A DNA stretch of 16,290 nucleotides from Christensenella sp. UBA1259. GTDB lineage: Bacteria > Bacillota > Clostridia > Christensenellales > Borkfalkiaceae. Under the pieces are notes generated by a model. The model had not been told where the DNA came from. It worked only from the letters and a program-made list of their open reading frames with translations, and did not search any database. Shown piece after piece: positions 12,634 to 16,290 of this stretch. The stretch is taken from contig DBVR01000039.1 in assembly GCA_002308755.1 (NCBI GenBank), positions 1 through 16,290 of the forward strand, read 5' to 3'. The stretch's first letter is position 1, and every line of letters starts with the position of its first letter. The position numbers and the translations under genes were made by a program.

Positions 12634-13464
12634 ATGGAGCGTTTACAGTGGTACCCGGGGCACATGACGGCGGCGTTCCGCATGATGCAGGAGAATTTAA
12701 AGGCGGTGGACGGCGTTATAATGATATTAGACGCCCGCGCGCCTTTCGCGTCCTTAAATCCCAAACTCGACGGACTTTTCAAAGACAAAAAAATACTCTA
12801 CGTTTTAAATAAGACCGATCTCGTGCAGAAAGCCGACGTCGACAGGGTGCTTAAAGCGTTTTCCTTGGACGGCAAAAAAAGCGTAGCCGTTTCGGCGTTC
12901 GATAAAAAAGCCGTGGCGGGACTTTTGCGCGGGATATTTTCTTTATTGAAAGAAAAGTCGGAGCGCAATAAGAAAAAAGGCTTGTTTGCGCCTTTACGGG
13001 TAATGGTTGCGGGTATTCCCAACACGGGGAAGTCCACCGTTATAAACGCCCTTTGCGGCGGCAGGCGCGCCGTCGTCGGCAACAAAGCGGGGGTAACCAG
13101 GGGCAAGCAGTGGATAAGACTAAACGATCTCGAACTGTTGGATACCCCGGGGACTATGCCCCCCGCCTTCGATAATCAGGAATACGCGAAACACCTTGCC
13201 TATATCGGCTGTATGAACGACGCGAATCTGGATTTTTCGGATATGGCGGCGGAACTTATCGGCGAACTGTCGGCAAAGCACCCCGAACTGCTACGTGAAA
13301 GGTACGGCGTGGACGCAAGTAAAGGAGTACCCGAGATATTAGACGGGATATGCGCCCGCCGCGGTTTTATAACGAAAGGCGGCGAGTTCGATTACGAAAG
13401 GTGCGCCGCGGGAGTTATCGACGATTTCAGAAAGGGCAGGATAGGTAAGATAATTCTGGAATAG
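12634..13464 (+). CDS. rbgA: Ribosome biogenesis GTPase RbgA (YlqF)
   Basis: A circularly permuted GTPase needed for a late step of 50S assembly (incorporation of L16 and others). Motif order confirms the permutation: NKTD (59-62) comes before GIPNTGKST (127-135), then GVTRGKQW (153-160) and DTPG (170-173). The N-terminal WYPGHM (6-11) is the family signature, and a C-terminal helical RNA-binding domain covers about 185-276. The 276-residue length is normal. The ribosome site GGGAG (12622-12626) lies inside the end of trmD, 7 nt from the ATG. Confidence 0.96.
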   Translation: MERLQWYPGHMTAAFRMMQENLKAVDGVIMILDARAPFASLNPKLDGLFKDKKILYVLNKTDLVQKADVDRVLKAFSLDGKKSVAVSAFDKKAVAGLLRGIFSLLKEKSERNKKKGLFAPLRVMVAGIPNTGKSTVINALCGGRRAVVGNKAGVTRGKQWIRLNDLELLDTPGTMPPAFDNQEYAKHLAYIGCMNDANLDFSDMAAELIGELSAKHPELLRERYGVDASKGVPEILDGICARRGFITKGGEFDYERCAAGVIDDFRKGRIGKIILE

Positions 13465-13466
13465 GT

Positions 13467-14066
13467 ATGGACGATCTTTTTTACGAGAGAAAATATCGGG
13501 ATAAAGGCTGTAAAAATATCTGCGGCGTGGACGAAGTGGGCAGAGGTCCGCTGGCGGGACCCGTCGTGTGCTGCGCCGTTATAATGCCGGAAGACGGCAA
13601 AATAGCGGGGGTAAGAGACAGCAAGAAACTTTCCGCCAAAAGGCGGGAAGCGTTAAGTAAGGAAATACGCGAAAAAGCCGTAGCGTTATCCATAAAAGAG
13701 ATATCCCCCGAAGAGATAGACGAGATAAACATTTTGCAGGCGGTAAGAAAGTGTATGACGCAGGCGGTTAACGCCCTTTCCGTAACGCCCGATATCACGA
13801 TAGTGGACGGGCAGGATACGGGGCTTTCCTTTCCCGCGGAATACGTTATCGGCGGAGACGACAAAAGTTACACGGTGGCGTGCGCATCGATAGTCGCCAA
13901 GGTTTACAGGGATAACCTTATGGTAAAGTATGCGGAAGAGTTTCCCGAATACGGGTTCGAAAAGCATAAAGGTTACGGCACGAAAGAGCATATAGAGAAA
14001 ATAAAGGAGATAGGACCTTGCAGGTTGCACAGAAGAACTTTTATAAAAAACTTCTGGGGAAAGTAG
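13467..14066 (+). CDS. rnhB: Ribonuclease HII
   Basis: Cleaves RNA in RNA-DNA hybrids and initiates removal of single ribonucleotides from DNA. The 199 residues carry DEVGRGPLAGPVV (22-34) with catalytic Asp22 and Glu23, Asp114 in TIVDG, and Asp149 in AKVYRD, completing the DEDD site. HKGYGT (167-172) and the GPCRLHRRTF tail are typical of the family. It starts 2 nt after rbgA with only a weak GGA site, suggesting coupling. Its last 49 nt overlap yraN in another frame. Confidence 0.97.
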   Translation: MDDLFYERKYRDKGCKNICGVDEVGRGPLAGPVVCCAVIMPEDGKIAGVRDSKKLSAKRREALSKEIREKAVALSIKEISPEEIDEINILQAVRKCMTQAVNALSVTPDITIVDGQDTGLSFPAEYVIGGDDKSYTVACASIVAKVYRDNLMVKYAEEFPEYGFEKHKGYGTKEHIEKIKEIGPCRLHRRTFIKNFWGK

Positions 14067-14383
14067 GCGAAAAAAAAGCCGCGGACTATCTTAAAAAGAA
14101 AGGGTACAAGATTTTGGAGCGCAACTACAAAAATCCTTTCGGAGAGATAGATATAATCGCCCGCGACGGCGAATACACGGTGTTTACGGAAGTAAAGACC
14201 AGAACCACGGACGATTTCGGCGCGGGATCGGAAGCGGTGGATAATAAAAGGCGGCAAAGATACGTAAGGGCGGCGAAGTTTTATCTTTCGTACAAAGGCG
14301 AGATAAATGCGCCCGCAAGGTTCGACGTTATAGAGATACAGAACGGGGAAATAAATCACATAATTAACGCATTTTGTTGTTAA
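14018..14383 (+). CDS. yraN: YraN family protein (UPF0102), TTG start
   Basis: A 121-residue protein of the UPF0102 family, which has a predicted PD-(D/E)XK nuclease-like fold and no firmly established function; it is frequently found beside rnhB and comM. Landmarks are the LGKVGEKKAADYLKKKGY helix (13-30), GEID (42-45) and EVKTR (58-62), the presumed catalytic acidic and lysine residues. The start is TTG at 14018, chosen because AAAGGAG (14003-14009) lies 8 nt upstream and the resulting N-terminus matches the family. No ATG or GTG fits. It overlaps the end of rnhB by 49 nt and closes the operon. Confidence 0.9.
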   Translation: MQVAQKNFYKKLLGKVGEKKAADYLKKKGYKILERNYKNPFGEIDIIARDGEYTVFTEVKTRTTDDFGAGSEAVDNKRRQRYVRAAKFYLSYKGEINAPARFDVIEIQNGEINHIINAFCC

Positions 14384-14389
14384 AAACGC

Positions 14390-14418
14390 TTGCCAAGGGC
14401 GTTAAAATGTGGTATATT
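14390..14418 (+). promoter_or_regulatory. Extended -10 promoter for rplS
   Basis: TTGCCA (14390-14395), a 17-nt spacer and TATATT (14413-14418) preceded by TGG. It begins just after the yraN stop and leaves a leader of about 65 nt before rplS. Confidence 0.75.
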
Positions 14419-14426
14419 AGTATGGC

Positions 14427-14469
14427 TTACGGACGTTCCGCTTGCGATTTATTCGGCAATGAACGTTTA
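14427..14469 (+). ncRNA. Probable ribosomal protein L19 leader (autoregulatory mRNA structure)
   Basis: In the short rplS leader, ACGTTC (14433-14438) pairs with GAACGT (14461-14466), and inside this TTGC (14442-14445) pairs with GCAA (14456-14459). The sequence TTACGGACGTTCCGCTT together with the downstream TGAACGTTTA resembles the Firmicutes L19 leader as I remember it. L19 binding here would repress its own synthesis. The structure ends 10 nt before the Shine-Dalgarno AGGAGG (14477-14482), suited to translational control. Placed by eye, not by covariance model. Confidence 0.65.
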
Positions 14470-14490
14470 GTTTATAGGAGGATTAAGCAA

Positions 14491-14838
14491 ATGAGTAAGG
14501 TAATAGATTCCATAAATCAGGAAAGCATGAAAGAATCCGTGCCCGAATTCAGCGTGGGCGATACCGTCAAAGTGATGGTAAAGGTCATAGAAGGCGACAG
14601 GGAAAGATTACAGGCTTTCGAAGGCGTTGTGATAGCGAGAAAACACGGCGGCATTTCCGAGACTTTCACGGTAAGGCGTTTGTCTTTCGGCGTGGGTGTG
14701 GAAAAGACTTTCCCCGTGCACTCGCCGAAAGTTGCGGATATCAAGGTCATAAGACACGGTAAGGTAAGAAGAGCAAAACTCTATTACCTGAGAGAAAGGA
14801 CCGGCAAAGCCGCAAAGGTAAAAGAAACGACGAAATAA
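14491..14838 (+). CDS. rplS: 50S ribosomal protein L19
   Basis: A large-subunit protein at the interface with the 30S subunit. The 115 residues include the SH3-like barrel core PEFSVGDTVKVMVKVIEG (18-35), RLQAFEGVVIARK (39-51), ETFTVRRLSFGVGVEKTFP (57-75) and the C-terminal KLYYLRERTGKAA (96-108). The frame opens earlier (14374), but that would place the promoter and leader inside the gene. The ATG at 14491 has a perfect AGGAGG 8 nt upstream and gives the normal length. It is unusual in not directly following trmD; it has its own promoter, leader and terminator. Confidence 0.98.
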   Translation: MSKVIDSINQESMKESVPEFSVGDTVKVMVKVIEGDRERLQAFEGVVIARKHGGISETFTVRRLSFGVGVEKTFPVHSPKVADIKVIRHGKVRRAKLYYLRERTGKAAKVKETTK

Positions 14839-14843
14839 TCGCG

Positions 14844-14880
14844 AAAGAACTTGTCTTAAAAAAGATAAGTTCTTTTTTTT
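14844..14880 (+). terminator. Strong intrinsic terminator after rplS
   Basis: A 14-bp stem (14844-14857 with 14862-14875, one G-U pair) with an AAAA loop continues into a run of eight T's (14873-14880). It ends rplS transcription and separates it from comM. Confidence 0.95.
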
Positions 14881-14892
14881 CCCATAAAAGCG

Positions 14893-14921
14893 TTTACATT
14901 TTTTTTGAAATATTATATAAT
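14893..14921 (+). promoter_or_regulatory. Sigma-A-like promoter for comM
   Basis: TTTACA (14893-14898), a 17-nt spacer and consensus TATAAT (14916-14921) lie 44 nt before the comM start, just beyond the rplS terminator. Confidence 0.8.
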
Positions 14922-14965
14922 GTTTTAAAATTACGCTTGAAAGGGAAGAATTTTCGGGAAAACTG

Positions 14966-16290
14966 ATGATAGCGAAGATACAGAGTTACGCCCTTAACGG
15001 GCTGAACGGCATACCCGTAAGCATAGAAGTGGACGTAAGCAACGGACTCCCCGCCTTCGACATAGTGGGACTCGGGGACACCGCGGTAAAAGAATCAAAA
15101 GAACGGGTACGTTCGGCGATATTGAACAGCGGAAGAAACTTACCAGCCAAGCGCATAACGGCGAACTTTGCCCCCGCGTTCGTAAAAAAGACGGGGTCTT
15201 CTTTCGACCTGCCGCTCGCCGTGGGGCTTTTAAGAGCGACGGGGCAGTTAAATTGCGACGTTACGGAAACGGTGGTTCTCGGCGAACTGTCCTTAGACGG
15301 CGGGGTGAGAAGGTTTTCGGGGGTATTGCCCACCCTTATCGCCGCAAGGGAGAAAGGGTTCAAAGAGTTTATAATACCTTACGGCAATAAAAAGGAAGCG
15401 TCTTTCGTCGGCGGTATAACGGTATATCCCGCAAGCACGCTTACGGAAGTTATAGACCACCTTTCGGGACTTAAAAGACTTTCGCCCGTCGCCGCAAACA
15501 GTTTCGACGACGTAAGAGCGAATATATCCTACGAAGAAGATATGTCCTTTATCAAAGGGCAGAAAGTTGCGAAACGCGCCCTTGAAGTGGCGGTTTCGGG
15601 CGGACACAATATTCTGTTCGTGGGCGCGCCCGGTACGGGCAAATCCATGCTTGCGAAGTGTATCCCCACCATTATGCCCGATATGACTTTCGAAGAAGCG
15701 TTGGAAACCACCAAGATACACTCGATAGCGGGGATGCTGGACGAAGAAACGGGGATAGTTTACAGAAGACCTTTCCGTTCCCCGCACCATACGGCGACTT
15801 CCGTCGCCATGACGGGCGGGAGCAGTACGTTAAGACCGGGGGAAATAAGCCTTGCGCACAACGGGGTGCTGTTTTTGGACGAAATGCCGGAATATTCCCG
15901 CGCCACTTTAGAAGCGCTGCGCCAACCGTTAGAAGACGGCGTTATCACCGTTTCAAGGGCGGCGGGCAACGTGAAATACCCCGCGAACTTTATACTCTGC
16001 GGGAGTATGAACCCCTGTCCCTGCGGCAATCTCGGTTCGGAAAGCAAGAAATGCACCTGTACGCCGTCGCAGATAGCGAAATACAAGGCGAGAATATCGG
16101 GGCCGCTTCTCGACAGGATAGACATAAAGATAGACGTGGACGAAGTAAAGTACGCGGAACTCACCGATACCGAAAAGTCCGAGACCAGCGCGGAAATAAA
16201 AAGGCGGGTGGACCGCACGAGAAGTATTCAGCGTAAAAGGTTTGCCGCCGACGGCATAAACACCAACGCCGATATGGGCGAAAAGCATAT
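14966..16290 (+). CDS. comM: Mg-chelatase-like AAA+ ATPase ComM/YifB; partial, C-terminus beyond window
   Basis: A AAA+ helicase of the YifB/ComM family; in naturally transforming bacteria ComM promotes branch migration during integration of incoming DNA. 441 residues are present, of about 500 expected. The N-terminal ChlI-like domain covers about 1-170 (MIAKIQSYALNGL, with GLPAFDIVGLGD at 27-38). The ATPase core has Walker A GAPGTGKS (220-227), the RSPHHTATSVAM segment (271-282), Walker B LFLDE (302-306), MNPCPCG (348-354) and the arginine-bearing GPLLDRID (379-386). Cys351, Cys353, Cys363 and Cys365 form the cluster normal for this family. The start ATG has only a weak GGGAA site 5 nt upstream. 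A neighbouring dprA or topA, common partners, would lie past the window end. Confidence 0.95.
   Translation, partial: MIAKIQSYALNGLNGIPVSIEVDVSNGLPAFDIVGLGDTAVKESKERVRSAILNSGRNLPAKRITANFAPAFVKKTGSSFDLPLAVGLLRATGQLNCDVTETVVLGELSLDGGVRRFSGVLPTLIAAREKGFKEFIIPYGNKKEASFVGGITVYPASTLTEVIDHLSGLKRLSPVAANSFDDVRANISYEEDMSFIKGQKVAKRALEVAVSGGHNILFVGAPGTGKSMLAKCIPTIMPDMTFEEALETTKIHSIAGMLDEETGIVYRRPFRSPHHTATSVAMTGGSSTLRPGEISLAHNGVLFLDEMPEYSRATLEALRQPLEDGVITVSRAAGNVKYPANFILCGSMNPCPCGNLGSESKKCTCTPSQIAKYKARISGPLLDRIDIKIDVDEVKYAELTDTEKSETSAEIKRRVDRTRSIQRKRFAADGINTNADMGEKH

Noticed and set aside
14374..14490. Upstream extension of rplS to an ATG at 14374
   Set aside because: It overlaps yraN and includes the promoter and leader; L19 has normal length from 14491 with AGGAGG at 8 nt.
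16016..16060. CPCG/CTC cysteine cluster in comM as a novel zinc site
   Set aside because: This cluster after MNP is standard in the ComM/YifB family.
1..16290. Defence, CRISPR, phage, integrative element or biosynthetic cluster
   Set aside because: Every gene but one is assigned to a known family, none of them typical of such elements; no direct-repeat arrays, transposase, integrase or attachment sites were seen.

Overview
The window is a stretch of bacterial chromosome of roughly balanced GC content. It almost certainly comes from a Gram-positive Clostridia-type organism: the ylxM-ffh-rpsP-khpA-rimM-trmD block, RbgA, a DUF4364 protein and a TIGR03905/TSCPD protein are typical of that class, Shine-Dalgarno sites are strong, and promoters are sigma-A-like and often carry an extended -10 (TGn). 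A more exact placement, for example Christensenellales-like, would be a guess. There is no rRNA, tRNA, CRISPR, IS element, phage gene or sign of recent transfer. No gap longer than 300 bases lacks a gene.

Layout. (1) 1-2276: an archaeal-type, probably non-discriminating aspartyl-tRNA synthetase on the minus strand (cut by the window start), divergent from a DegV-family fatty-acid-binding protein. (2) 2277-4109: a repeated-DUF1508 protein with a Lys/Ala/Pro-rich tail on the plus strand, converging on a minus-strand pair (DUF4364 protein, then a small TSCPD protein) across a bidirectional terminator. (3) 4110-7474: an unrecognised 270-residue gene overlapping a NUDIX ADP-ribose pyrophosphatase gene, followed closely by typA/bipA. 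(4) 7475-9122: a two-gene ABC-2 exporter. (5) 9123-14383: a long, tightly packed operon for protein targeting and ribosome biogenesis: ylxM, ffh, rpsP, khpA, rimM, trmD, rbgA, rnhB, yraN. It starts from a consensus promoter followed by a near-perfect palindrome. (6) 14384-14880: rplS with its own promoter, a probable L19 autoregulatory leader and a strong terminator. (7) 14881-16290: comM/yifB, cut by the window end.

Together, the second half makes the SRP core and its regulator, ribosomal proteins S16 and L19, the 30S maturation factor RimM, the tRNA m1G37 methylase TrmD, the 50S assembly GTPase RbgA and an RNA-binding KH protein. I found no new multi-gene system. The most useful observations are regulatory: an intrinsic-terminator-like hairpin around the khpA stop codon just before rimM; a palindrome at the transcription start of the ylxM-ffh operon; rplS moved out of its usual place after trmD with its own leader; and two poorly characterised proteins (the tailed DUF1508 protein and the 270-residue protein beside the NUDIX enzyme).
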